The position numbers were made by a program, and so were the translations under genes. DNA of 64,000 nt from CAZGKW01 sp964526295. Its GTDB lineage: Bacteria; Planctomycetota; Phycisphaerae; FEN-1346. Below, one piece after another: positions 15,829 through 25,298 of this stretch; position 1 is the stretch's first letter, and each line of letters begins with the position of its first letter. Location of the stretch: the NCBI GenBank assembly GCA_964526295.1, contig CAZGKW010000002.1:1-64000 (forward strand), in the 5' to 3' direction. The notes beneath the pieces were generated by a model, which saw only the letters and a list, made by a program, of their open reading frames with translations, searched no databases and was not told the DNA's origin.

Positions 15829-16764
15829 ATGGCCCAATTCGAGCAGCTCGCCGGCGCCAACAAGCGTAACAGCGTCCTGCTGGTGGTCCTGTTCGTCCTG
15901 TTCATCTGCGCCCTCGGGGCCGTCCTCGGCTGGGCCCTCGCGGGGGACCCCTGGTTCGCCGTCCCGAGCATCGCCATCGCCCTGATCGTCGCCGGCGCCA
16001 TGGCGATGATCGGCTACTACAGCGGCCCGAAGGCCGTCCTGGCCCTGTCGGGCGCCCGCGAGATCGCCAAGCGCGACGACCCCCAGCTCTACAACGTCGT
16101 GGAGGAGCTGACCCTCGCCTCGGGTCTCCCCATGCCGAGGCTCTACGTCATCGAGACACCCGCCATGAACGCCTTTGCCACGGGTCGCGACCCCGAGCAC
16201 GCCCACGTCGCCGTGACGCGGGCCCTCAGGGAACGGCTCTCACGCGACGAGCTCCAGGGCGTCCTCGCGCACGAGCTGTCGCACGTCAAGAACTACGACA
16301 CCCGCTTCATGACGCTGATGGCCGTCCTGGTGGGCACCGTCGTGCTGATGGCCGACATCGGCCTGCGGTCGCTCTGGTGGGGCGGCGGGCGCCGGCGGCG
16401 GTCCAGCGGCGGCGGCGGCGGACCGGCCATGCTTATCATCCTGGTCGTGGCTATTGTCCTGGCGATCGTGGCCCCGATCTTCGCCCATCTCATCCAGCTT
16501 GCCGTCTCGCGCCAGCGGGAGTTCCTCGCCGACGCCGACGCCGCCCGCATGACGCGCTACCCCGAGGGCCTGGCCTCCGCCCTGGAGAAGCTCGGGGCCG
16601 ATTCCGAGCCGATGCGCCAGGCGACGCGGGGCACGGCCCACCTTTTCATCGTGCAACCGATGATGGCCCGGGGCCGGCGGAAAGAGACCAGCATGTGGAG
16701 CTCTCACCCGTCGATCCAGGAACGCGCCGAGCGGCTCCGCTCCCTGGGCGACCTCGAAGCGTGA
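15829..16764 (+). CDS. htpX: M48 family zinc metalloprotease, HtpX-like
   Basis: This 311-residue membrane protease has two N-terminal membrane helices (about 17-38 and 45-64), then the catalytic zinc site HELSH (H148, E149, H152). Two further membrane helices follow (about 164-180 and 204-228). The third zinc ligand is the glutamate of REFLADADA. The C-terminal SSHPS stretch is typical. HtpX degrades damaged membrane proteins. The order lemA then htpX-like is common. A Gly/Arg-rich loop (GGGRRRRSSGGGGG) interrupts the middle. It is followed 49 bases later by the HAD-like gene. Confidence 0.92.
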   Translation: MAQFEQLAGANKRNSVLLVVLFVLFICALGAVLGWALAGDPWFAVPSIAIALIVAGAMAMIGYYSGPKAVLALSGAREIAKRDDPQLYNVVEELTLASGLPMPRLYVIETPAMNAFATGRDPEHAHVAVTRALRERLSRDELQGVLAHELSHVKNYDTRFMTLMAVLVGTVVLMADIGLRSLWWGGGRRRRSSGGGGGPAMLIILVVAIVLAIVAPIFAHLIQLAVSRQREFLADADAARMTRYPEGLASALEKLGADSEPMRQATRGTAHLFIVQPMMARGRRKETSMWSSHPSIQERAERLRSLGDLEA

Positions 16765-16813
16765 GGCGCGGCCGGACCGCCGGCGGACGCGCCAGCGCAC
16801 GTGAGCGAACGCC

Positions 16814-17701
16814 ATGCTCCGCACACTCGGCAACGTTCTGATCGTCGTCGCGGCCGTCGCCCTTTCGGTGGGCGTTGCGTTCGCCCTCCTGGCCGGTCTC
16901 GCGGACCGCATCGGGTCGGACCAAAGGCTCCGCCTGACGGCCCTCGACACGGTCGCCCGAGAGGGCCCGGCCCCGGCCGTGGCGACGGCCGTCCTGGGCG
17001 AGGGAACGGGACGGCCTCCGGGTCGACGCTTCGTCCTGTTCCGTTTCGACGACGGGTGGACCGGACGCGACTACTCGTCCCGGACGGGCCTGGCCGAGTG
17101 CCCCCGTCCCGGGGGGCTGCCGGTGGGGCGGCACGTCTTCCACGCTCACCTGCCGGAGCGGCGGCCGACGCTCGCCGCGCCGTCGAGCGGGGCGGTGTGG
17201 GTCCGGCCGGCCGACCGGGCCGTCCTGTGGGTCGACGCCGACGCCGCGATACCCCGTGCGGGGAAGAACGCTGCGCCAGACGCTGCCTGCCAAACGCTGA
17301 ACGTCCTTGCGAAGCGCCACGGTTTGGTTTACCTTGTCTCGGGCGACCTGGACCGCTACGTCGCGGTGCGGCACTGTTTGCCTCCCATGGCCGGGCCCCT
17401 GCCTGGCGAGGCCGGCGAGAGCGGCGGCCGGGCCTGGCCGGACGGTCCGCCGATCTGGGTGGGCCCCGGCGCCGGCCCGAAAGCGCTCGCCCGGTTGAAG
17501 GCCACGTGGCCGGATGTCGCCGGCGCTCTCGTCGCCGCAGAGGACCTTCGCCCGGCCGTCTCGCGCCTGGGCGTCAGCGTAGTGGACGTGCCGCGTGCCG
17601 CGTCGGACGTCCCGTCACAGGAACGGGAGGTCCGCTGGCGGGCCGTCCTCGAAGCGATCGCGCCCGAACACCAGAGGGACCGACCCGGACAGGAGGGGTG
17701 A
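16814..17701 (+). CDS. Membrane-anchored, divergent HAD/LNS2-like protein
   Basis: This 295-residue protein has an N-terminal membrane anchor or signal (7-30). Residues about 40-120 are beta-rich. Then come VLWVDADAAIP and ACQTLNVLAKRHGLVYLVSG, which follow the spacing of the nucleophile loop and the YLTGR motif of HAD-type LNS2/App1 phosphatases. The first aspartate pair is altered (DADA instead of DxDGT) and the SGD replaces TGR, so activity is doubtful. The C-terminal third could complete the fold. The stop codon lies next to the TTG start of the amidase gene, and the ribosome site of that gene is inside this one, so the two are translated together. Confidence 0.45.
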   Translation: MLRTLGNVLIVVAAVALSVGVAFALLAGLADRIGSDQRLRLTALDTVAREGPAPAVATAVLGEGTGRPPGRRFVLFRFDDGWTGRDYSSRTGLAECPRPGGLPVGRHVFHAHLPERRPTLAAPSSGAVWVRPADRAVLWVDADAAIPRAGKNAAPDAACQTLNVLAKRHGLVYLVSGDLDRYVAVRHCLPPMAGPLPGEAGESGGRAWPDGPPIWVGPGAGPKALARLKATWPDVAGALVAAEDLRPAVSRLGVSVVDVPRAASDVPSQEREVRWRAVLEAIAPEHQRDRPGQEG

Positions 17702-17702
17702 T

Positions 17703-18440
17703 TTGAGGAGGTTCAGCGGCGGGCTCGGCTGGGCGGCGCTGGTCGGCGGGATGGTCTTCCTGGGGACGGGCTGCGGCGCTCGGAACCGCCGGTACGAGTA
17801 TCCCCGTCCCTACCCGGAGCACACGCCGGCCGAGTCCCGTAGGGCCGGGACGACCCAAGCCCCGGCTTCCGCCCGGGGCCGCTCTCACGAGACGCAGGCG
17901 GCCGCCCTGACCGCCCCCATGCCCCCGGCGGAACCCGCCTGGGAACCGGCCGTCGCCCCGCGGCCGTGGCAGTGGATTGTCCTTCACCACAGCGCCACGC
18001 ACAAGGGGTCGGCCGCCACCTTCGACTACTGGCACCGACACCACAATCACTGGGATGAACTGGGTTACCACTTCGTCATCGGCAACGGCAGCGGCAGCGG
18101 GAACGGGCGGGTCGAGGTCGGCAGCCGATGGCCCAAGCAGAAGCACGGGGCCCACTGCCGCGTCGGCAACGACCAGACCTACAACCAGACGGGGATCGGC
18201 ATCTGCCTGGTGGGCGATTTCCGAAAGACCCGCCCCACCACCGGCCAGATGGATGCTCTCGTCCGCCTGGTCGACTGGCTCACGGCCCGCTACGGGATTC
18301 CCGACAGCCACGTCGTCGGCCACGGCGACGTCGACGTGACGGATTGCCCCGGCCGGTATTTCTCGCGGGGCGAGCTTCTCCGCCGCGTGGCGATGCGCCG
18401 CGAGGGCCGCCGCCGCGCTGCCTTAGCACGGAACAACTGA
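17703..18440 (+). CDS. Lipoprotein N-acetylmuramoyl-L-alanine amidase (PGRP/amidase_2 domain)
   Basis: This 245-residue envelope amidase is expected to cut the lactyl-alanine bond of peptidoglycan, perhaps for recycling or wall remodelling. The TTG start at 17703 is chosen because AGGAGGGG lies a few bases upstream and it yields a signal ending in lipobox LGTGC. A proline-rich linker runs to about 85. The catalytic domain carries zinc ligands in VLHHSAT and VVGHGDV, and the DCPGRYF cysteine/aspartate site. The central motif WPKQKHGAHC is shared with a second amidase at 25299-25979. The gene overlaps the control region of the HAD-like gene upstream. Confidence 0.85.
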   Translation: MRRFSGGLGWAALVGGMVFLGTGCGARNRRYEYPRPYPEHTPAESRRAGTTQAPASARGRSHETQAAALTAPMPPAEPAWEPAVAPRPWQWIVLHHSATHKGSAATFDYWHRHHNHWDELGYHFVIGNGSGSGNGRVEVGSRWPKQKHGAHCRVGNDQTYNQTGIGICLVGDFRKTRPTTGQMDALVRLVDWLTARYGIPDSHVVGHGDVDVTDCPGRYFSRGELLRRVAMRREGRRRAALARNN

Positions 18441-18535
18441 TCGTGCATTGCTCCCGTCATCCGCTCGCGGTCTTTCAATGGGCCGCAGCGGTGCTTTGTC
18501 GGTGGAGGTCCGCTCGCCCCACCGCGTCACAGCCG

Positions 18536-20662
18536 GTGCGCGTACGGACCCTTGTGCCGGTCACGGTGCTCCTCATGACGGCCAGCTCAGCTTCGGCGCA
18601 GATCGTCCTCCACGTCTCGTCGCGCGGCAGCGACGACGCCGGCGACGGCAGCGTCGTCTCGCCGCTGGCCACTCTCGGCCGGGCCCGCGACACGATCCGT
18701 GCCATCAAGGCTTCCGGCCCGCTGCCTCCGGCCGGCGTCGTCGTCCAGATGGCCGCAGGCACGTACCGGCTCGCCGAGCCGCTGGAGCTGACGGCGGAGG
18801 ATTCGGGGTCGGCGGACGCCCCGATCATCTACCGGGCGGCGCCGGGTGAGGACGTGCGCCTCGTCGGCGGCCGTCCGGTCGGCACGTGGCGCAAGCTTCG
18901 CGAGGGCGAAGTGTCCGAGGGGCTGCCTGAAGCGGCCCTGGACCACGTCCTCGTGGCCGACCTTCCGGCCGAGGGGGTGACCGACTTCGGCCGGATCACG
19001 CCGCGCGGTTTTGGCCGACCCGGGCGGCCGGCGCCCCTGGAGCTGTTCGTCGGCGGACGGAGGATGACCCTCGCCCGGTGGCCGAACGCTGAATGGCCCG
19101 AACGCTCGAGGGCCGTCCCGCGGAGGGGCGGGGCCGCGTCCGCACCGAGCGCATCGCCGCGGGCCGCTGGATGGGCCCGGATCGCCGAGGTCGTCGGGGA
19201 CAGGCGCGGCGGGCGGTTCCGGTACGACGGTGACCGGCCCGCCCGGTGGGTCGACGCACCGGACGCGTGGCTCCACGGCTACTGGTTCCGCGACTGGGCC
19301 GACGGCTACGACCCGGTTGCCTCGATCGATCCGGCGACCCACGAGATCGCCCTGGGGGACCCGAAGGCCGCACCTTACGGCCTCCGAAAGGGCGCCCGCT
19401 GGTACGCCCTGAACCTCCTGGAGGAGCTGGACACCCCCGGCGAGTGGTACCTCGACCGCGAGAGCGGCCGGCTCTATTTCTGGCCGCCCGAGGGCTTCGA
19501 CCCTGACGAAGCCGCCGTCTCGGCGCTCGAGACGCTCGTCTCGATCCACGGGGCCCGCCATGTCCATATGGTCGGCCTGACGCTCGAGGTCTGTCGCGGC
19601 GACGCGGTTCAGATAGAGGGAGGCGAGGACGTCCGGCTGCTCGGCTGCACGATCCGCGGCACCGGCCGCTGGGCCGTCCGCATCTCCGGCGGGCGGCGGC
19701 ATCGCGCGGTCTCCTGCGACGTCTACGATACCGGCGAGGGCGGCGTCGCCCTGTCGGGTGGCGACCGGGAGGCCCTCACGCCCGCCGGCCACGTCGTACG
19801 CAACAGCCACATCCATCATTTCTCGCGATGGTGCCGGACGTACCGGCCGGCCGTCCGCATCGCGGGCGTCGGCAGCCGCGTCGAGCGGAGCCTCATCCAC
19901 GACGGGCCGCATGCTGCGACCATCGTGGACGGCAACGAGCACGTCATCGAAGGCAACGAGATCACCCGCGTCTGCGGCGAGACCGACGACGTCGGCGCCG
20001 TCTACATGGGCCGCGACTGGACGGAGCGCGGCAACGTGGTGCGGCACAACTTTTTCCACCACGTCGAGAGCGCCTCGGAGGTCTACCGGCACGGGTCGCG
20101 GACGGTCTATCTGGACGATGCGGCGAGCGGCACGCGCGTCGTCGGGAACGTCTTCTACAAGGCGGGCAGTCTGTGTGCCGTCAACATTGGCGGCGGCAGG
20201 GACAACTCGGTCGTCAACAACGTGTTCGTCGATTGCAAGAACGCCGTGCTGGTCGATGCCCGCGGGTTGGGCTGGGCGAAGGGGCACATCGCGAAAGGCG
20301 GCGGCTGGCGGATGTATGAGAAGCTCGCCGGCGTCGGGCACGACCGGCCGCCGTGGAGCGAGCGCTACCCCCGGCTGGCCCGCATCCTCGAAGAGGACCC
20401 GGCCGTGCCGAAAGGCAACGTCCTGGCGCGGAACATCGCCGTACGGACGAACTTCCTCGCGCTGCATGGGCCGATGAAACGGGAATGGCTGACGCTCGAA
20501 GCGAACCTGACGGAAGGCGACCCGGGGTTCGTCGCCCCGGACCGGATGGATTTTCGCCTCCGCGACGATTCGCCCGCCCTGGCCCTCGGCTTCGGGCGGA
20601 TTCCGCCTAACGAGATCGGATTATATAAGGATGAGTATCGACAATCGCTCGCCGGGCCCTGA
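18536..20662 (+). CDS. Secreted right-handed parallel beta-helix protein
   Basis: This 708-residue exported protein has a signal ending ASSASAQ near residue 22. HVSSRGSDDAGDGS and SPLATLGRARDTI are the entry motif of DUF1565/pectate-lyase-like beta-helix proteins. Residues about 270-620 are successive helix coils with repeated asparagines and short beta strands, for example NEHVIEGNEITRVCG and NVVRHNFFHHVES. The C-terminal motif DFRLRDDSPAL is common in this class. Such proteins bind or cleave polysaccharides; the catalytic residues cannot be fixed by eye. The GTG at 18536 is the best start because it gives a clean signal peptide, though the ribosome site is weak. It precedes the sulfatase gene by 112 bases. 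Confidence 0.75.
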   Translation: MRVRTLVPVTVLLMTASSASAQIVLHVSSRGSDDAGDGSVVSPLATLGRARDTIRAIKASGPLPPAGVVVQMAAGTYRLAEPLELTAEDSGSADAPIIYRAAPGEDVRLVGGRPVGTWRKLREGEVSEGLPEAALDHVLVADLPAEGVTDFGRITPRGFGRPGRPAPLELFVGGRRMTLARWPNAEWPERSRAVPRRGGAASAPSASPRAAGWARIAEVVGDRRGGRFRYDGDRPARWVDAPDAWLHGYWFRDWADGYDPVASIDPATHEIALGDPKAAPYGLRKGARWYALNLLEELDTPGEWYLDRESGRLYFWPPEGFDPDEAAVSALETLVSIHGARHVHMVGLTLEVCRGDAVQIEGGEDVRLLGCTIRGTGRWAVRISGGRRHRAVSCDVYDTGEGGVALSGGDREALTPAGHVVRNSHIHHFSRWCRTYRPAVRIAGVGSRVERSLIHDGPHAATIVDGNEHVIEGNEITRVCGETDDVGAVYMGRDWTERGNVVRHNFFHHVESASEVYRHGSRTVYLDDAASGTRVVGNVFYKAGSLCAVNIGGGRDNSVVNNVFVDCKNAVLVDARGLGWAKGHIAKGGGWRMYEKLAGVGHDRPPWSERYPRLARILEEDPAVPKGNVLARNIAVRTNFLALHGPMKREWLTLEANLTEGDPGFVAPDRMDFRLRDDSPALALGFGRIPPNEIGLYKDEYRQSLAGP

Positions 20663-20774
20663 TCGCTCGTCGCCCCCTTGCGCGTGATTCTCCTGGAACC
20701 GCGCCCACCTCTGCCGGTTTAATGGGGCGGTCTTGCGGAGTACTTCCGCCGCGCGAGCCGCGGGAGGAGATACG

Positions 20775-22229
20775 ATGGCCCACGACCTGTCCCGCCGCCG
20801 GTTTCTCGGGAGGGCTGCGGCCGGGGTGGCCGGCCTGGCGACCGCCGGACTCGCCGGAGGCGCCGAGGCCCGCGCTTCCGACTCCCGCCGAACCCTCGCC
20901 TCGACCCAAGCTTCCGGAGGCGCCGTGACCCGCAAGCCGAACATCCTTTTCATCCTGGCCGACGACCTCGGCTACGGCGACCTCGGGTGCTACGGCCAGG
21001 AGCGGATTCGCACGCCGCACATCGACCGCCTCGCCGCCGAGGGGCTCCGGTTCACCGACGCGTACGCCGGCAGCACCGTCTGCGCCCCGTCGCGATGCTG
21101 CCTCGTGACGGGCTTCCATACGGGCCACTGCCTGGTCAGGTCGAACGCCCGCATCCCCCTCCGCCCGGAAGACGTTACCGTCGCCGAGGTCCTGAAAGGG
21201 CAGGGCTACGCGACCGCCCTCGTCGGCAAGTGGGGCCTGGGCGAGCCCGACACGACCGGCCTCCCAACCCGCCAGGGCTTCGACTTCTTCTTCGGCTACC
21301 TCAACCAGCACCACGCCCACAACTATTACCCGACGTACCTGTGGCGGAACGAAGAACGCGTCGAGCTCGACAACGTCGTCCCGAACGAGGACCGCCAGGG
21401 CGGCGGCGTGGCCAGCGTCAGGAACCAGTACAGCCACGACCAGATGACCGAGGAGGCCCTCCGCTTCGTCGAGCGGAGTCAGGACGGGCCGTTCTTCCTC
21501 TACCTGGCCTACACGCTTCCCCACGCCAACAACGAGGCGGGCGGCCGGGGTATGGAGGTGCCGACCGACGAGCCTTACTCCGACCGGCCCTGGCCCCAGC
21601 CGCAGAAGAACCACGCCGCCATGATCACGCGGCTGGACCGCGACGTGGGACGGCTCGTGGCGCTCCTGAAGAAGCTCGGTCTCGACGAGGACACGGTCAT
21701 CTTCTTCGCCAGCGACAACGGTCCTCACCGGGAGGGCGGGGCCGACCCGGCGTTCTTCGATTCCAACGGCCCGCTTCGCGGCATCAAGCGGGACCTGTAT
21801 GAGGGCGGCATCCGCGTGCCGGGCATCGTCCGCTGGCCCGGGCGTGTGGCGGCGGGCACGACGAGCGACCATCCCTGGGCGTTCTGGGACGTCCTCCCCA
21901 CCGCCGCCGAGCTGGGGGGCGCCCCGTCCCCCGGGGGCCTCGACGGCGTGAGCATTGCCCCCCTCCTTCTCGGCGGAGCGGCCCCTCGAGGCGGGACCCT
22001 CTATTGGGAGTTCCGGGACAAGACGGCCGTCCGCGATGGGAAGTGGAAGGCCGTCCGGAACGGCAAGGAGCGGCCCGTCGAGCTCTACGACCTGGGGGCG
22101 GACCTGGGGGAGACGAAGGACCTGGCCGCCGCCCACCCGGACGTGGCGAAGCGTCTGGAGGCCATGATGCGTGAGTCTCACGGGCCGCCGCGGGTCGCCT
22201 CGCCTGACACCAGGGGGGAGGAGGCGTGA
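20775..22229 (+). CDS. Tat-exported sulfatase
   Basis: This 484-residue arylsulfatase-type enzyme removes sulfate from glycans or other esters. The N-terminal Tat signal SRRRFLG is followed by an alanine/glycine-rich stretch. Metal ligands lie in LADDLGYGD (D63, D64). The formylglycine cysteine is in VCAPSR (about C103), the canonical CxPSR. KWGLGE and ASDNGPH complete the site. GGGAGGAG precedes the ATG at 20775. Its stop codon overlaps the GTG of the next gene by four bases, GTGA, so it is coupled to the clan GH-A-like hydrolase. No formylglycine-generating enzyme is in the window, so maturation depends on a gene elsewhere. Confidence 0.92.
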   Translation: MAHDLSRRRFLGRAAAGVAGLATAGLAGGAEARASDSRRTLASTQASGGAVTRKPNILFILADDLGYGDLGCYGQERIRTPHIDRLAAEGLRFTDAYAGSTVCAPSRCCLVTGFHTGHCLVRSNARIPLRPEDVTVAEVLKGQGYATALVGKWGLGEPDTTGLPTRQGFDFFFGYLNQHHAHNYYPTYLWRNEERVELDNVVPNEDRQGGGVASVRNQYSHDQMTEEALRFVERSQDGPFFLYLAYTLPHANNEAGGRGMEVPTDEPYSDRPWPQPQKNHAAMITRLDRDVGRLVALLKKLGLDEDTVIFFASDNGPHREGGADPAFFDSNGPLRGIKRDLYEGGIRVPGIVRWPGRVAAGTTSDHPWAFWDVLPTAAELGGAPSPGGLDGVSIAPLLLGGAAPRGGTLYWEFRDKTAVRDGKWKAVRNGKERPVELYDLGADLGETKDLAAAHPDVAKRLEAMMRESHGPPRVASPDTRGEEA

Positions 22230-25126
22230 CCCGCGTCGCGGACTTCACCCGGCTCGGCCTTTTTCTGGGGATGGCCGCCCTGTGGCCGGGCGCGGCAGTG
22301 GCCGCGGCGCCGGACGTCGAGACGTCCGGGCCGCTCATCGACCTGGTCGGCACGGTCCAGGCCGTCACCGCCGACAACCTGCGGCTGGAGATCGACCTCG
22401 AAGGGTTCCCCGGCGCCGGGGACGACCGGCGCGACGGCGAAGGGGCGGGCCGCGGCAGGAAGACCACCGTCAAGGTGGCCCGCATCGATGGGGCCTGGCA
22501 GGCGGGCCAGGCCGACGTCTTCCGCACGTCGCCGGACGCCGAGTTTACCGTCGACGCCTCCAAACTCGAGGTGGGCCCGGATGCCATCGAGGGCACGCTC
22601 GTCCTCGAGAGGCCCGGCAAGGGCGAGGCGGGCAGGACAGTTCTCACCCTCCGGGCCCGAGCCAGACCCGCCCCGAAGGACGCCTTCTGGCCCAAGAATG
22701 ACATCGATATACGCACCTGGCCCTACTACTTCATGTATCCGCAGTCGCAAGGGGCGGCGTGGGAAGTGGGCGGCACGTGGACGGTCGAGGGCCGGAGCGG
22801 GAAGGTCGTCGGCTTTGCGGCCCCGCCCCTTCGGCCCGGGCGGTGGAACATGGGCGCCGCCGTCGAGGGAGGCGTCCGGTTCGATTTCGATCTGGGCACG
22901 AAGCGGCAGAACTGGAACTACGGTCGCCTCGCGATCTACGAGTTCCCCGGGCCGCGTGATCTCTCCGCCTTTGACGGCCTGCGCCTGGAGGTGGCCCCCG
23001 TCCGGCCCCGCCGCGACGTCGAGGTCACCGTCTGGCTCCGGGAGGCCGACGGGTCGTGGTACCACGTCGAGTCGGCCGTCCCGCTGGTGAACACGGTGAA
23101 CCGGGGCGTGGCCCTGTTCGAGGACTTCGCCGACGCGGGCGTGACGGCCCCGGTCTGGTCCATCGACGAGGACCACCGGTTCGACCCGAGCGCGGTCTCG
23201 CACCTGGCCGTCGGCATCCTATGGCCCGGCAGCGCACGGACTGTCCCGCGGCGGGGTCGGCCTGCCTCGACCGACGACGCTTCGCCGCGGTCCGCCGAAA
23301 ACCCGTTCGGCGTGGGGAAGGTGCCGCTTGCGCTGAAAGCCGTCGATCTGGTGAAGGTGGCCGATCCTGACGCACCGGCGATGGTCGGGCCGGCCCGCGT
23401 CGCAGTGACGGGCAAGACGCTATCCATCAACGGTCACGACGTGGTGCCGGTGGGCCTGTTCGGGGGCTACTGGGACCTGCCGCCGAACGTCCGGGCGGGG
23501 TGTTTCCGCCACTTCTCGGGGGGCCCGACGATCCCGAAACCGGGGGCCCCGGAGAAGTTCCACATCGACGTCTGGTACGACCGCTACGGCTCGGCCCTCC
23601 AGCTCACCCAGCCCGACTGGCGGGACGGCCTGGCCCGGCGGGCCCGGGAGTACGCCCGCAAGGCCAAGGAAGCGGGCTACCAGGCCCACATCGAGTTCTG
23701 GAACGAGCCCTACCTGAACTGGGCCCGCACCCGGAAGAACTTCCGGACCGATTTCTTCCGCCGCGAGGGCGACGACGTCATCGCGAAGGCCACCGGCCAG
23801 AAGGTGCCCTTCTTCACCTGGGAGGACGGGAAGGTCGTCGATTCCAGCCAGCACACCTATTACTCGGCCCGCGGCAACAGCGCCCTGTACGATGAGATGC
23901 TCCTCGTGCTTGCCAGGAACATCAAGGAGGTCTATCCCGACGTGCAGGTCATCGTGAGCTGGGGGTTCCGGTGGAAGGCCGACCACTGGATGGGATGGGA
24001 GCTCCAGTACAAGCCCTCCATCGACCGATGCATGCCCTACATTGACGGGGCCAGCGAACACCACTACGGGGGCGAGCCGACCGCCCTGATCGGAATGTAC
24101 GAGGTCCTGGCGGCCTACGGCCGGACGCAGTACGGCAAGTGGCTCTACTCCTACAACACCGAGACCGGCGACCTGACCCGCGTGCCCGTTCACGGCCGCA
24201 TCGACACCCCCAAGAAGGCGAAGAACCTGACCGAGTACCGAAAGGCGATCTACGAGGTCCGCGACATCCTGTCGTGCGCCTCCCAGGCCCCGGACAAGGT
24301 CCGCAGCCGAACGATCCTGACGTGGAAGTCCCAGGCCCCCCATGCCGCCCCCGTCGCGTACGGCTTCCTGAAGGACCTGCGGGGCCGGCTGGTCGAGGCC
24401 CAAAGCGACGACGAGAAGGTCTGGTGCGTGGCCAGCATCGACGGGACCGACCCGGACGCTCCCCGGCCGGGCGGCGGACACGCCCTGGTCGTCGCGATCT
24501 TCAACGATCACCCCGAGCCGCGGGCCGTCCGGGTCGAGATCGCCGCTCCGGCGGGGACGACGTTCGACGGTGGGACGCTCGAGCGGGTCCCCGTCGACCG
24601 CGAGACGTTCGAGTTCGACCTTGAACGCCGACCGGTGGAGGCGAGCGGCACAACCTGCACGTTCGACGTGACGCTGCCGCGGCGCGATGCCTGGAAGGTG
24701 GCCCTTCGGCTGAAGGCCGACCCGCCGCCGCGGGCGTTCTCGCGGGAGGCCGAGTCGCAGGTCGTCCGCCGCCAGTTCTTCTCCCCCGACATCCTCCGGG
24801 AGGTCGTGCCGGGCGAGCCGTTCGAGACGTCGGTGGCACTCGATGGCGACTGCCTGAAGCGGGCCCGACGGGCGTGGCTTCGTCTCGTCCTCGAGGACGT
24901 CGCTGTCGGCGAGGGCTCCGTCCGTGTTGGGGGGCAGAAGGTCCCGCTGCCGAAGGCCTACACCCCGCCGAACGTGAACCGGACGGTCGAGCTGCCGGTC
25001 GACCTCGGCTCGCTCTCGCCGGATACGCCGGTCACGTTCCGTGTCAGCCACGGCGACTTCGCGGGGTACCGGGTCGACGTGACGAGCATCGTGTTGGAGA
25101 CGGTGGCCGCGGAGCGGGCCCCGTGA
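22226..25126 (+). CDS. Large secreted clan GH-A-like glycoside hydrolase
   Basis: This 966-residue exported protein has a signal at 1-27. Beta-sandwich modules occupy about 35-390. A TIM barrel follows with the strand-4 motif FWNEPYLNW (acid/base E494) and, in the strand-7 position, SYNTETGD (candidate nucleophile E646). The spacing of about 150 residues suits GH39/GH86-type enzymes. A C-terminal beta domain spans about 730-966. The GTG start overlaps the stop of the sulfatase gene (GTGA), so the two are made together; this suggests a sulfated polysaccharide as substrate. Whether it is a porphyranase, agarase or other activity cannot be decided from sequence alone. Confidence 0.72.
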   Translation: MTRVADFTRLGLFLGMAALWPGAAVAAAPDVETSGPLIDLVGTVQAVTADNLRLEIDLEGFPGAGDDRRDGEGAGRGRKTTVKVARIDGAWQAGQADVFRTSPDAEFTVDASKLEVGPDAIEGTLVLERPGKGEAGRTVLTLRARARPAPKDAFWPKNDIDIRTWPYYFMYPQSQGAAWEVGGTWTVEGRSGKVVGFAAPPLRPGRWNMGAAVEGGVRFDFDLGTKRQNWNYGRLAIYEFPGPRDLSAFDGLRLEVAPVRPRRDVEVTVWLREADGSWYHVESAVPLVNTVNRGVALFEDFADAGVTAPVWSIDEDHRFDPSAVSHLAVGILWPGSARTVPRRGRPASTDDASPRSAENPFGVGKVPLALKAVDLVKVADPDAPAMVGPARVAVTGKTLSINGHDVVPVGLFGGYWDLPPNVRAGCFRHFSGGPTIPKPGAPEKFHIDVWYDRYGSALQLTQPDWRDGLARRAREYARKAKEAGYQAHIEFWNEPYLNWARTRKNFRTDFFRREGDDVIAKATGQKVPFFTWEDGKVVDSSQHTYYSARGNSALYDEMLLVLARNIKEVYPDVQVIVSWGFRWKADHWMGWELQYKPSIDRCMPYIDGASEHHYGGEPTALIGMYEVLAAYGRTQYGKWLYSYNTETGDLTRVPVHGRIDTPKKAKNLTEYRKAIYEVRDILSCASQAPDKVRSRTILTWKSQAPHAAPVAYGFLKDLRGRLVEAQSDDEKVWCVASIDGTDPDAPRPGGGHALVVAIFNDHPEPRAVRVEIAAPAGTTFDGGTLERVPVDRETFEFDLERRPVEASGTTCTFDVTLPRRDAWKVALRLKADPPPRAFSREAESQVVRRQFFSPDILREVVPGEPFETSVALDGDCLKRARRAWLRLVLEDVAVGEGSVRVGGQKVPLPKAYTPPNVNRTVELPVDLGSLSPDTPVTFRVSHGDFAGYRVDVTSIVLETVAAERAP

Positions 25127-25298
25127 TCCGGCGGGGGGCGGCACGGCCCGAGCGGGGACCCGCCCGATTTCTCTGGAGGTCCTCGCTGCCACTGTCCGAT
25201 AATCTTGAGGTCCGGGCTTTGGCGGGACCGCTGTCGCGAGCGTGTCGCGCCGGCCGTATCGATTGTCGAACGTCGCAGGCCGAGGGGATGGCGCCCGA

